Source of the DNA: Candidatus Hydrogenedentota bacterium
GTDB taxonomy: Bacteria > Hydrogenedentota > Hydrogenedentia > Hydrogenedentales > SLHB01
Length of the DNA stretch: 40,421 nt
Direction of reading: 5' to 3'
Assembly (NCBI GenBank): GCA_019695095.1
Contig: JAIBAQ010000034.1
Coordinates: forward strand, 1 to 40,421
The notes beneath the pieces are model-generated. The model was not told where the DNA came from. It ran no database searches and saw only the letters and a list, made by a program, of their open reading frames with translations. Below are positions 1 to 7,363 of this stretch, in pieces; position 1 is the first letter of the stretch, and every line of letters starts with the position of its first letter. A program made the translations under genes and the position numbers.

Positions 1-667
1 CCTCGAAGAAGGGCAGGACCCGTTCGTTTAACACGTCCGCGGCCGTCAGCGGTGTCTTGGAGTCGTACAGCTTGGTGAATGCGACTGACGCGAAGGTGTC
101 AACCACCGTCTGTTGGTAAATACGGCCCACACCCTTGATATAGCCCACGTACATCGTGTCTTGGGAAATGAGGTAACCGGGGTGGTGCGTTTCGACCTCA
201 TCCGGGTCGCTCTCACGGGTCTTCCGCGCTCGTTCGAGCGCCTGCAGCTGTGCCTCGGTGAACACGACGCCTTCCTGGGCCGACTTTACTTCGAGCCGCT
301 TCAATCGTTTCTTAAAAGTCTCCAGGTCGTGTCGCATCCAGACGCAACGTACGCCGGCGGCCGAGATGGAAAAGCCCCGTTGGCGCAACTCATTGGCCGC
401 CCGCACCTGGCCGTAGGCGGGGAAGTCTTCAGCTACTTTCACAATGGCCTCCTCGATTTCCGGGGCCACGCGGTTACGATGATTCGGCTTTCGCCGTGAC
501 TGCTCGCGAAGGGCTTCGATACCGCCTTCTTCGTACGCCTGCTTGATGTCATAGAAGTGCTGACGAGACACCCCCATTGTCCGGCATGCCTGGGATACGT
601 TGTTGAGCAGTTCCCCTAACTCGAGTAGACTCAGCTTGGCTCGTACGAGCTTGTTGGATTGGGTCAT
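1..667 (-). CDS. IS481-type transposase, 5' part (3' end beyond window)
   Basis: The minus strand reads without a stop from ATG at 667 to the window edge, giving 222 residues. The start is preceded by AGGAGA at good spacing. The N-terminus is a helix-turn-helix of the kind in IS481/integrase-type transposases: residues about 14-60 include SQACRTMGVSRQHFYDIKQA, followed by a second winged-helix-like part to about residue 115. The integrase catalytic core then begins, with ISQDTMYVG carrying the likely first catalytic Asp (D170). The second Asp and the Glu of the DDE triad would lie beyond position 1. It would catalyse cut-and-paste or copy movement of its own element. Nothing in the visible part is broken. 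Confidence 0.75.
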   Translation of the reverse strand, partial: MTQSNKLVRAKLSLLELGELLNNVSQACRTMGVSRQHFYDIKQAYEEGGIEALREQSRRKPNHRNRVAPEIEEAIVKVAEDFPAYGQVRAANELRQRGFSISAAGVRCVWMRHDLETFKKRLKRLEVKSAQEGVVFTEAQLQALERARKTRESDPDEVETHHPGYLISQDTMYVGYIKGVGRIYQQTVVDTFASVAFTKLYDSKTPLTAADVLNERVLPFFE

Positions 668-700
668 GGTTATCTCTCCTTTGGTTGGCGCCAAAGGGAT

Positions 701-725
701 ACCTGACCCAATTCTCGTGTCAGGT
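701..725. repeat. Hairpin just inside the IS end
   Basis: ACCTGAC at 701-707 pairs with GTCAGGT at 719-725 across an 11-base loop. It lies between the transposase start codon and the presumed element tip. It could be a terminator protecting the transposase from outside transcription or a sub-terminal transposase binding site; the sequence does not decide. Confidence 0.5.
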
Positions 726-760
726 GTCAAATCAAGTCGTGACTAGGACACTTCCCTCTA

Positions 761-793
761 CCCATTCGCGTGATTCGTGTAATTCGTGGTCAA
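761..793. repeat. Dispersed repeat, copy 1 (ATTCGTGTAATTCGTGGTC type)
   Basis: This copy contains the core ATTCGTGTAATTCGTGGTCA with an extra internal CGTGATTCG unit. The same core recurs at 1079-1101. The two copies flank the large inverted repeat at 954-1031. The motif is internally repetitive (ATTCGTG occurs more than once), which suggests slippage. Confidence 0.6.
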
Positions 794-810
794 CTCTCTT
801 CATCTGAAAC

Positions 811-842
811 TCGAGCGGCAGCCGCCCTCGGCTGCCGCTCGA
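811..842. repeat. Perfect 14-bp stem-loop
   Basis: TCGAGCGGCAGCCG (811-824) and its exact reverse complement (829-842) are separated by CCCT. There is no U-run on either side and no gene ending here, so it is more likely a dispersed REP-like palindrome than a terminator. Confidence 0.65.
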
Positions 843-953
843 CCCCTCGAATCGTCACATTGGGGACCCCCTGGGCGGCGGACTGTGTAGCGCGGAAGGC
901 CAGGCCCCCCGGCACGGAGAATGGGCTCTACCGAAAGGAACAGGCGTATTAAA

Positions 954-1031
954 CGTGTGGCAGGCATCTTGCCTGCCTCTTTCCAGGGGCAGTCATGCGT
1001 CTAAAGAGGCAGGCAAGATGCCTGCCTCACG
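954..1031. repeat. Large inverted repeat of the GCAGGCATCTTGCCTGC family
   Basis: Two 29-base arms (954-982 and 1003-1031) are reverse complements except for one position, around a 20-base spacer. Each arm is itself palindromic (GGCAGGCA-TCT-TGCCTGCC), so the unit can form either one long hairpin or two small ones. A second copy of the family lies at 28357-28422, more than 27 kb away, which marks it as a dispersed element and not a gene-specific terminator. Confidence 0.85.
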
Positions 1032-1078
1032 TTGCCGCTATCTATCTGGCAAGCTCTTAGCGCCTGCTTGCACATTCT

Positions 1079-1101
1079 CCCATTCGTGTAATTCGTGGTC
1101 A
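1079..1101. repeat. Dispersed repeat, copy 2 (ATTCGTGTAATTCGTGGTC type)
   Basis: This is identical to the core of the copy at 761-793 but lacks the 9-base internal insertion found there. Confidence 0.6.
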
Positions 1102-1282
1102 GGCGAGCGCTCTCACTACGGAAAGTCCAGCCTTCCCGGCATAGAGTCCCAGCGCCACAGACGAACCGGGGCCGTCCGACGGCAAACCAGAGACTTCCTC
1201 CGCCGGAGGCGGACGCAGCATCGGACGAGTGTCCGATCATCGAATGATGCACTTCGTATCGCGGAAGTTGCTCATTGAACTG

Positions 1283-1302
1283 ATGCGCGACGGAACGCGC
1301 AT
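1283..1302 (-). terminator. Stem-loop just past the LamG/propeller gene
   Basis: ATGCGCG (1283-1289) pairs with CGCGCAT (1296-1302) around a 6-base loop, three bases beyond the stop codon of the leftward gene ending at 1306. There is no clear U-tract, so it may stabilise the 3' end and not terminate by itself. Confidence 0.4.
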
Positions 1303-1305
1303 TTC

Positions 1306-2964
1306 TCAATTCAACGCGGGCTTTGCATCGGGAACGACGGCTTCGTTGTAGACGCGGACATCCTTGATCCAGCCGTTGAAGTAGTCGGCGGCGCCAAAAC
1401 CAATCCGGAATGGCTGGCCGTTCGACAGGTCGTATTGCGCGGGATCGAACGGCGCGCTGGTGGATACCAGCTTGCCGTCTATGTACAAACTTAGGCTGCC
1501 ACCCTTGCGCACGACGCTTACGTTACGCCAACCCGGCTCCAGGGCGGTGTCGCACGTGACGTTGCGGCCGGCTTCGATGCTGAAGACTCTGCCTGTCGGC
1601 AACACGCCGCAGAACAGCTTGCCTTTATAGACCGCCATCGACCATGCGCGGCGGTACTTCGTGTCGGTGGTATCAAGCGGCTGACCGAAAGGCGTCCACG
1701 TGTTTTCGCCATCCAGGCGGAAGACCTGCGCCGAAGGCAGCGTGCCCACGTAGAGCTTGCCGTTGTAGGCCATCATGCCCATCGTTTCGAGTTCCTCGGC
1801 GGTGCGTCCGCGCGGCGTGAACACGCCCTTCTCGTCCATCTTGTAGACGTACGCTTGCGGCCACGTGGATACGTGCAGGCGCCCTTCGTAGACGGTGAAC
1901 GAGTAGTCCTGGTAAATCGGCGGATCGATGGTGCCGCCCACATACGCCCAGTCGGTTCCGTCATACGTGAAAGGGCCGCCGGGCTGATCGTAGGAGACCA
2001 TGTACAGCTTGCCGTTGAACGTGCACGGATTCAGCACGCGCCGGCCCGGATTGCCGCAGTAGGTCCACGAAGTGCCGCCTTCGTACCGGTACAATCCGAA
2101 TCCGGGTTGCTTGAGCGTCGTTGCGTACAGCTTGCCCTTGTATACGCCCATGCCGCCCATTGTGGCGGCTTCGCCGGTTTCTGGGTTCGAGAGCACGCCG
2201 CAGAACGTCCACTTCGTGTCGCCATCGTAACGATAGACTTTGCCGCCCGGCGTGGTGTTGGGCGACGCACCGAGCGAGGAACCGGTCGTGTCATACCAAC
2301 CGGTGCCCGCATAGAGATGGCCGTCGTACACCGCGAGCGATGCCACGGCGTTGCTCTTGTCCGGGCTGCCGCAATCAATCCACTGCGTGCCGCCGTCGTA
2401 CCGGTACACATGGCCCGATTCCTTCTCGCCGGGCTCGCAGGTTGCCGCGTACAACTGCCCTTCGTGCACGGCCATGCCGAAGATGAAGATCGCGTTGCCG
2501 GGCCGCCCGCAATCGGTCCACTGCGGCTCCGATTGCGCGTTGTCGATGCCCGCGTAGACCGTCCGGTAATTGGGCTGCGAATTGGTCACGCCGGTCGCCG
2601 CGAGAATACCGAAGTTGAGTCCGCGCCGCGCGGCGGCGTCGTACATGCCGACGATATCGCCGAGCCCGTCGTCCAACGAGGCTTCCGTGCACACCCACGC
2701 GGAGATCGTGAAGTCACCCGTGCCCAACGCGGGGGCATGCTCGCTTGGCACTTCGAGATACGCGGCGCGGCCATCAAAGCGTGCGGCGCGTGTGCCGTCC
2801 GGAGAGGGCGAGTCAAACACGGCGCCGTGGTTCACGGCGTGCCGTGCGTTGGGGGAAGCGTCCTGCCCATCCGCGACAAGCGGCCAATGCGCAATGGGTT
2901 CAGCGGCGCGTGCCGACCATACAAGGCCGGTTCCGATCACAAAGACAAGCGCGTACCGCATCAT
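1306..2964 (-). CDS. Secreted LamG-fold protein with an inserted beta-propeller
   Basis: This is a 552-residue exported protein; residues 1-21 form a signal peptide ending in ARA. Residues about 24-130 look like the first half of a LamG/concanavalin-like jelly roll (IAHWPLVADGQDASPNARHA, then GDFTISAWV). Residues about 140-450 hold six or seven related repeats of the type YxGKLYxGT...VYRYDG..W..CG, which resemble kelch-like propeller blades. The jelly roll then resumes (about 470-545) with GWRNVSVVRKGGSLSLYIDG and WIKDVRVYNEAV. Such domains usually bind carbohydrates or proteins outside the cell; no catalytic site is evident. It is the last gene of a leftward run, 39 bases after the SIS-like gene. 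The function is unknown, but binding or display of surface glycans is plausible given the beta-helix enzyme upstream. Confidence 0.65.
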   Translation of the reverse strand: MMRYALVFVIGTGLVWSARAAEPIAHWPLVADGQDASPNARHAVNHGAVFDSPSPDGTRAARFDGRAAYLEVPSEHAPALGTGDFTISAWVCTEASLDDGLGDIVGMYDAAARRGLNFGILAATGVTNSQPNYRTVYAGIDNAQSEPQWTDCGRPGNAIFIFGMAVHEGQLYAATCEPGEKESGHVYRYDGGTQWIDCGSPDKSNAVASLAVYDGHLYAGTGWYDTTGSSLGASPNTTPGGKVYRYDGDTKWTFCGVLSNPETGEAATMGGMGVYKGKLYATTLKQPGFGLYRYEGGTSWTYCGNPGRRVLNPCTFNGKLYMVSYDQPGGPFTYDGTDWAYVGGTIDPPIYQDYSFTVYEGRLHVSTWPQAYVYKMDEKGVFTPRGRTAEELETMGMMAYNGKLYVGTLPSAQVFRLDGENTWTPFGQPLDTTDTKYRRAWSMAVYKGKLFCGVLPTGRVFSIEAGRNVTCDTALEPGWRNVSVVRKGGSLSLYIDGKLVSTSAPFDPAQYDLSNGQPFRIGFGAADYFNGWIKDVRVYNEAVVPDAKPALN

Positions 2965-3003
2965 GGCCGGGATTCTCCTTACGTTGCGTCTATGTGAGCA
3001 GGA

Positions 3004-4128
3004 TTAGCCGTTCGACAACCGATAGATTTCCCATGCGATGGCTCCGTTGACGAGGCCGGATGCCGCGAGGACGGGTACATCGTAACCTTCCATCGGTACA
3101 CACGCATCGGGCCAGTCCCACATGGGATCGATCCATATTACGCCGTCATCTTTCACGAAATCGCGGTCTTCGCGCACGGTCACGTAGACCACACGCGCTC
3201 CCGCGGGCCGCGCGCGCCGCAGCAAGATGTCCGTGGGTTGCTGGTATCCGATGTGTACGGCGAGGTCATTCGGTCCGTAGGTGTCCATGGGGTGCGCGCC
3301 GTGAAATCCCGCATTCCATACCGCCGACTTGAAGAGGCTGCCAATGGCAGTCTGCTCCACTTCGAAGGGGAAGATGTGGCCCATGCTGTACATGTACAAC
3401 GAGCCGCCCTTCGCGCGCGCTTCTCGCGCCCAGGCGCCCGCTTTGTCGAGCTTCGCGCGCTCTTCCGACTCGACGCGTTTGACCATGCGCGTGATTTCGT
3501 CGACGAAACGATTGCCGAGCTCGCCTGCTTTCACTGGCGGCACCGTGAGGTTGTCGTGGTAGGCAATCTCGCCGCTCTTGTATTGAACGATACGCGCGTT
3601 GCCGGTGTAAGCGCCAATGCTCTCGAAGAGGACGGGCGTCTTGCCAATCCGCGTCAGTGCGGCAATCAGTTCGCCGGTGAAGATCCACGCGTCTGCGGCG
3701 TATGCCAGGCGTGGCGACACGCCGGTCGCATCTGCGTGGCCTGGGTAGCAGGCCGATTCGCCTTGTCCGGGTTTGCCGCCGAAGACGATGGCGCCGCCGG
3801 GTATCGCGGCGGTGTCTCCGGGCATGGCGAAGTGCATCACGACGTCGTTAGGCTGAAGTTTGGTGTCGCCCAGCGAACGGATCATCATGAAGCCGCCTGC
3901 GCGTCCACTGACCTCGCTCACGAGGCCGGGATCTCCCGACGCGAATAGACGCCCGCCGTCCGCGAGTTTCTTCGCGGCGATTTCCGCAACGGGGGTCATC
4001 GATGGAATGTCCGCACGGCACGCTTCCATCAGCGCGGCTGTACGTAGAAGATACGATCCGTTCTGTTGCGGCGCGGAGGTATCGACCGCCGCCGAGAGAA
4101 GCAACGCCACTGCAACCATCGAAACCAC
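3004..4128 (-). CDS. Exported protein with two weak SIS-like halves
   Basis: The protein has 374 residues. A GTG start at 4128 is chosen because AAGGAG lies 8 bases upstream; the ATG three codons on would be too far from it. The short hydrophobic N-terminus (MVAVALLLSAA) suggests export, although it lacks a typical positively charged n-region. Residues about 45-110 (AAKKLADGGRLFASGDPGLV, then QPNDVVMHFAMPGDTAA) and about 230-370 (AREARAKGGSLYMYSMGHI, IDPMWDWPDACVPMEGYD) resemble halves of sugar-isomerase (SIS) phosphosugar-binding folds. The assignment is tentative, because SIS proteins are normally cytoplasmic. It sits 29 bases after the beta-helix gene and 39 before the LamG/propeller gene, so the three are probably co-transcribed. 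Confidence 0.45.
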   Translation of the reverse strand: MVSMVAVALLLSAAVDTSAPQQNGSYLLRTAALMEACRADIPSMTPVAEIAAKKLADGGRLFASGDPGLVSEVSGRAGGFMMIRSLGDTKLQPNDVVMHFAMPGDTAAIPGGAIVFGGKPGQGESACYPGHADATGVSPRLAYAADAWIFTGELIAALTRIGKTPVLFESIGAYTGNARIVQYKSGEIAYHDNLTVPPVKAGELGNRFVDEITRMVKRVESEERAKLDKAGAWAREARAKGGSLYMYSMGHIFPFEVEQTAIGSLFKSAVWNAGFHGAHPMDTYGPNDLAVHIGYQQPTDILLRRARPAGARVVYVTVREDRDFVKDDGVIWIDPMWDWPDACVPMEGYDVPVLAASGLVNGAIAWEIYRLSNG

Positions 4129-4157
4129 GATAGAATCTCCTTACGGTGGGTGGTCCG

Positions 4158-6206
4158 TCAGCGGACCGCTAATTCCGTTCTGAACTCGTCCTTATACAAG
4201 CCAATAGTATCGAAGGGGATCTTCTCGAAACCTTTAATATGTTCAAATACGGGCGCACCGTCGCGCAATTGAAAGTTTTGCGTCGCGGCATCCACGAATC
4301 CCGGATCTTCCTGCGCAATCCAGTTGTTCGACAGGCTCCAGTTGCCCGATGCCTCATCTTCGCACCTGTAAATGAGGTTACGTGTTGCGCGATTCACGCG
4401 CATCTTCGGAGTCTGGTCCATGAATCCCTGCAATTGGGGATAACGCTCGATGTAGGGAGGTTTGGTGATGTCCACTTCTTCAAGCAGGCGCGTGCGCCAC
4501 AAATCGCCGCCGAGCCACTCGTTCCACCCCTTGTCGTCCCAAGGTACATGTCCCATGGCGCGTTTGCACTCGACGAACACATTGTTCTCGACGACATTGT
4601 CGTGGCCGCCGTGAATGAACACCGCGCCAAAAGAGCCGCCTGCGGCGCGGTAGAACACATTGCCAAATACCTTCTGGCCGCCGGTGCCGTCGTCGAAATA
4701 CACCGCGCAACTGCCGTGGCTCATGGCGCTGCCGGTATCGTGCCAGTAGTTGAAGCGAATTTCGTTGCCGCGCTCGGAGGGATTGCGGCCCATGTAGAAG
4801 GCGCCGCAATCGTCGCTCTCCAGACCCGAGTTGTAGATCTCGTTCAGCTCGATAATGTGATCGTTGCCGCCAAGGCCGATGGCTTGGTGCGGGGTGTCGT
4901 GGATCAGATTGTGCGCGATGCGTACGCCAACGCCTGATATGTGGACGGGAAACGCATGCGTCCGTCTACGGCGCGAGACTTGATAGATGTGGTTATTGAT
5001 CGCCTCGTGGCCGCACGGCGTCAGGGTCTTACGGTCTCCGCCGCCGAGGCTGATGCCCGCCGTGCCAAGGTCGAAGAGATCGCACCCGACAATTTGGTGC
5101 TTCTCGCCGCCGTCCACTGCAATGCCGTCGAGGCCCATGTTGCGTATTGTGCACGCGGCAATACGGTTTTCGCGGCCGCCGGAGATCTCGATGCCGCGCA
5201 TGCAACTGGTCTCCAACGTCACCCCTTGGACCGTGATGTGCGAGGCGTCCTTCATGACAATCATCGGCGTCGTGAGCGTCGATAGGACAACACGGGCGCC
5301 GGTTAAGGGTTTGGGCGGCCAAAAGTACAGGCGTGCGTTTTCACGGTCGATGTAATACTCGCCGGGTTGGTCGAGTTCTTCGAGCAGATTAATGGCGCAG
5401 AAACGTCTCGGCGCGGGATTGCCACCGCCAATTCCGTAGACGTGGTTGAAGCCCAGCGTGATCTGGCGCTTTTCCGTGTCGATGGACGCGACTTTAATCG
5501 TCTCGCTGGCCCAGTCGAAGCACCAATAGCCGAGCAGCCACACGCCCGGCGCGTTCTTCCAGCGTACGGGACGATCGCCTTCGTATTCGAAGATACCCGG
5601 TTTGTCGGAGGTTACGTTTCGCCAGGGCGCGGGACCACTCTCGACGACGCGCGCAATGTGCGCCCAGTCGCCGTTGGGCCAACGGGCAAGCGTCATCCGC
5701 GCGTCGTCAAAGAACAGCTCTGGCACATTTGGCGGCTCAACAAAATTGTCGGGCATCGCACCGAGGTTCGTAATGCCCAAGGCCTTCAGGTCCACGCAGA
5801 GCGTGGGAGTCTTCGCCGCGTCATCCATGCGATCCAGGATCGCGTTGTCTGTCAGCGGGGCAAAGGCCTCCGCGGGAATGATCGCACCGCCGGTGAAACG
5901 TACCGTTTCTCCGGGAACGGCCCGATAGGTCACGGGCCGATCTGCACCCTGTCCGCTGTCTTCACTGCCCAGCATGAAGCTCTCGGTTAAACGGTACTCA
6001 CCTCCGTGAATGGAGACGGTCACTCCCCCGTCGGGAAGTGCACCGTTCTGCCGCAGTGCTCGCACGGCTTCGCGGGCTCGCGCCAGTGTGGCGAACGGCG
6101 AATCCGCCGTTCCCGTGTTTGCGTCGTTCCCCGTAGAGGCCACGTGCAGTTCCACGGCCCACGCGCTGCACGCGCCAATCAGCATTGCGGCAACCAGTAT
6201 TCGCAT
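4158..6206 (-). CDS. Secreted right-handed beta-helix protein, GH141/GH120-like
   Basis: The protein has 682 residues with a signal peptide (residues 1-18, MRILVAAMLIGACSAWAVE region). The opening LHVASTGNDANTGTADSPFA, followed by LARAREAVRAL and HGGEYRLTESFML with DSGQGADRPVTYRAVPGE, is the standard N-terminal signature of beta-helix glycosidases such as GH141 and GH120. Residues about 330-560 carry the parallel beta-helix coils (repeated G-I-x-I/N-N-x-I patterns, ENRIAACTIRNMGLDGIAVD). It probably attacks plant or algal polysaccharide side chains outside the cytoplasm; the exact substrate cannot be read from sequence. It is first in the leftward three-gene run. AAGGGAAG precedes the ATG. 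Confidence 0.7.
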   Translation of the reverse strand: MRILVAAMLIGACSAWAVELHVASTGNDANTGTADSPFATLARAREAVRALRQNGALPDGGVTVSIHGGEYRLTESFMLGSEDSGQGADRPVTYRAVPGETVRFTGGAIIPAEAFAPLTDNAILDRMDDAAKTPTLCVDLKALGITNLGAMPDNFVEPPNVPELFFDDARMTLARWPNGDWAHIARVVESGPAPWRNVTSDKPGIFEYEGDRPVRWKNAPGVWLLGYWCFDWASETIKVASIDTEKRQITLGFNHVYGIGGGNPAPRRFCAINLLEELDQPGEYYIDRENARLYFWPPKPLTGARVVLSTLTTPMIVMKDASHITVQGVTLETSCMRGIEISGGRENRIAACTIRNMGLDGIAVDGGEKHQIVGCDLFDLGTAGISLGGGDRKTLTPCGHEAINNHIYQVSRRRRTHAFPVHISGVGVRIAHNLIHDTPHQAIGLGGNDHIIELNEIYNSGLESDDCGAFYMGRNPSERGNEIRFNYWHDTGSAMSHGSCAVYFDDGTGGQKVFGNVFYRAAGGSFGAVFIHGGHDNVVENNVFVECKRAMGHVPWDDKGWNEWLGGDLWRTRLLEEVDITKPPYIERYPQLQGFMDQTPKMRVNRATRNLIYRCEDEASGNWSLSNNWIAQEDPGFVDAATQNFQLRDGAPVFEHIKGFEKIPFDTIGLYKDEFRTELAVR

Positions 6207-6377
6207 GATACTTCCCTTGTCGTTGTGGTTCGGGAGATTCTACACAAATGCCGAGGGCAATTGGTCGATTGGCCTGAATACAGAGGCGCGTTTCTCGCGA
6301 GGCGAGCCACTCGCGCCCTTACAGGGCGCACGATGGGAAGGGGGGCTGATACCTGGGGTTTCGATTCGCGTCAGGGA

Positions 6378-6495
6378 CGCGAATCTCACCCCAGGCTGGA
6401 GTATTTCGCGCTTGCAGCGCTCCGGAGAAACGGGTCAGATCTCGGTCGCGAATTTCACCCAAGCTGGAATATTTCGCGCTTGCAGCGCTCCAGAG
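6378..6495. repeat. Two-copy direct repeat, about 50 bases each
   Basis: Copy one (6378-6427) and copy two (6447-6495) share the skeleton CGCGAATYTCACCC...GCTGGARTATTTCGCGCTTG...GCGCTCC, offset by 69 bases, with a handful of substitutions. Each copy contains the small palindrome GCGCTTGCAGCGC. It resembles a dispersed intergenic repeat and not a gene. Confidence 0.65.
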
Positions 6496-6537
6496 TAACG
6501 AGTCTTCGCGTGCAGAGCGTTTGCGACAAGTCTGGTC

Positions 6538-6554
6538 AAAGAGAAGTTCTCTTT
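6538..6554. promoter_or_regulatory. Perfect 17-base palindrome, candidate operator
   Basis: AAAGAGAA-G-TTCTCTTT is an exact inverted repeat about 62 bases upstream of the methyltransferase start, where an operator would lie. No regulator gene is adjacent, so the protein that would bind it is unknown. Confidence 0.4.
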
Positions 6555-6616
6555 CTGAGGATCATGCTAAGCTCGTTCTGCTCTGAAACCGTTGTAGCGC
6601 GAAGAAGGAGGGGCAC

Positions 6617-7363
6617 TTGGACATCTTCATGGAAATACACAGCGGTTTGCCTCGGGAAGGTCCGGGAAGCAACAAATCGACGCGTGCGGCCTATGCTCTG
6701 ATGAAAGAGTTGCCTAAGGATGCCGCTGTCCTCGACATCGGGTGCGGTCCAGGCATGCAGACGCTGGAATTGTCTGCGCTCACAGAAGGCCCGATCATCG
6801 CGGTCGATACGCATGCGCCGTATCTTGACGAGTTGAACCGGCGTGCTCGCGCGGCAGGCGTGGCACATCGCATTGAGACGCGTAACCAGTCGATGTTCGA
6901 GTTGGATTTTCCCGACGCTTCGTTTGACGCGATCTGGTCCGAGGGAGCCATTTACTTCATGGGCGTCGAGAATGGACTGCGTGCGTGGCGGCGGTTCCTG
7001 AAGCCGCGCGGATACGTCGCGATCACGGAACTCTCTTGGTTAAAGCCCCGTCCACCAGAGCCAGTACGCACATTTTGGGAAACCGTTTACCCCGCCATGG
7101 CCGACATTGAAACAAACCTGGGGCGTGCCCACGCTGCCCAATACGACATCGTAGGTCACTTCACGTTGCCGGACGATGACTGGTGGACGCATTACTACGC
7201 GCCGCTCGAAGCGCGCGTCGCAGCCCTACGCGAGAAGTATCACGACGATCCCGAGGCCCTTCGGTTGCTCAATGAAGAGGAAAAGGAATTCGAGATGTTC
7301 AGGGCCTATTCGGCCTGGTACGGATATGTCTTCTACGTTATGAGGGCTTCCGCATCATCTTAA
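6617..7363 (+). CDS. Class I SAM-dependent methyltransferase
   Basis: The protein has 248 residues. The TTG at 6617 is preferred over the ATG at 6629 because AGGAGG ends five bases before it, and relatives also begin with a short stretch before IHSGLPREGPGSN. The Rossmann-like SAM-binding core is clear: motif I VLDIGCGPGMQTLEL (residues about 38-52), the acidic end of strand 2 in IIAVDTHAPYLDEL, and motif IV-like FPDASFDAIWSEGAIYFMG. It would transfer methyl groups from S-adenosylmethionine to a small molecule; the substrate is not evident. The last 26 bases overlap the 3' end of the convergent GH5 gene. Confidence 0.8.
   Translation: MDIFMEIHSGLPREGPGSNKSTRAAYALMKELPKDAAVLDIGCGPGMQTLELSALTEGPIIAVDTHAPYLDELNRRARAAGVAHRIETRNQSMFELDFPDASFDAIWSEGAIYFMGVENGLRAWRRFLKPRGYVAITELSWLKPRPPEPVRTFWETVYPAMADIETNLGRAHAAQYDIVGHFTLPDDDWWTHYYAPLEARVAALREKYHDDPEALRLLNEEEKEFEMFRAYSAWYGYVFYVMRASASS

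Larger units (their letters stand above)
1..750 (-). mobile_element. IS481-type insertion sequence, one end, cut by the window edge
   Basis: The element comprises a leftward transposase gene and the short non-coding end behind its start codon. The outer boundary is placed at about 750 because the minus strand there begins TGTCCTAGTCACG, and IS481-family elements typically end in TGT. It is also the point where element-like sequence gives way to dispersed chromosomal repeats. The opposite end and any target-site duplication lie outside the window, so completeness cannot be judged. The boundary is an inference; the transposase identity is firmer. Confidence 0.6.
751..1305. other. Gene-free region filled with dispersed repeats
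   Basis: No open frame here has a convincing Shine-Dalgarno site, codon pattern or family resemblance. Short frames crossing it owe their length to the palindromic repeats listed separately (761-793, 811-842, 954-1031, 1079-1101). A further small stem, TCGGAC/GTCCGA, sits at 1221-1236. It looks like a landing zone for repeats between the IS and the leftward secreted-protein genes. Confidence 0.6.
6207..6616. other. Divergent intergenic region with repeats
   Basis: This region separates the leftward beta-helix gene from the rightward methyltransferase gene, so it should hold both promoters. It contains the direct repeat at 6378-6495, a 10-bp stem at 6363-6385 (GATTCGCGTC/GACGCGAATC), and a perfect 17-base palindrome at 6538-6554. 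No coding frame is convincing. Confidence 0.55.

Noticed and set aside
955-1309. Short open frames on both strands across 955-1309
   Set aside because: Their length comes from the palindromic repeat, they have no ribosome site, and the translation of the repeat arms (QASCLPL, GKMPAS) is a known type of spurious protein.
1855-3007. Long rightward frames opposite the LamG/propeller gene
   Set aside because: They are arginine-rich mirror frames of a gene with a signal peptide and clear repeats; no ribosome site or family signature is seen.
4239-5990. Rightward frames opposite the beta-helix gene
   Set aside because: Shadow frames created by GC-rich codon bias; the leftward frame has a signal peptide and beta-helix pattern.
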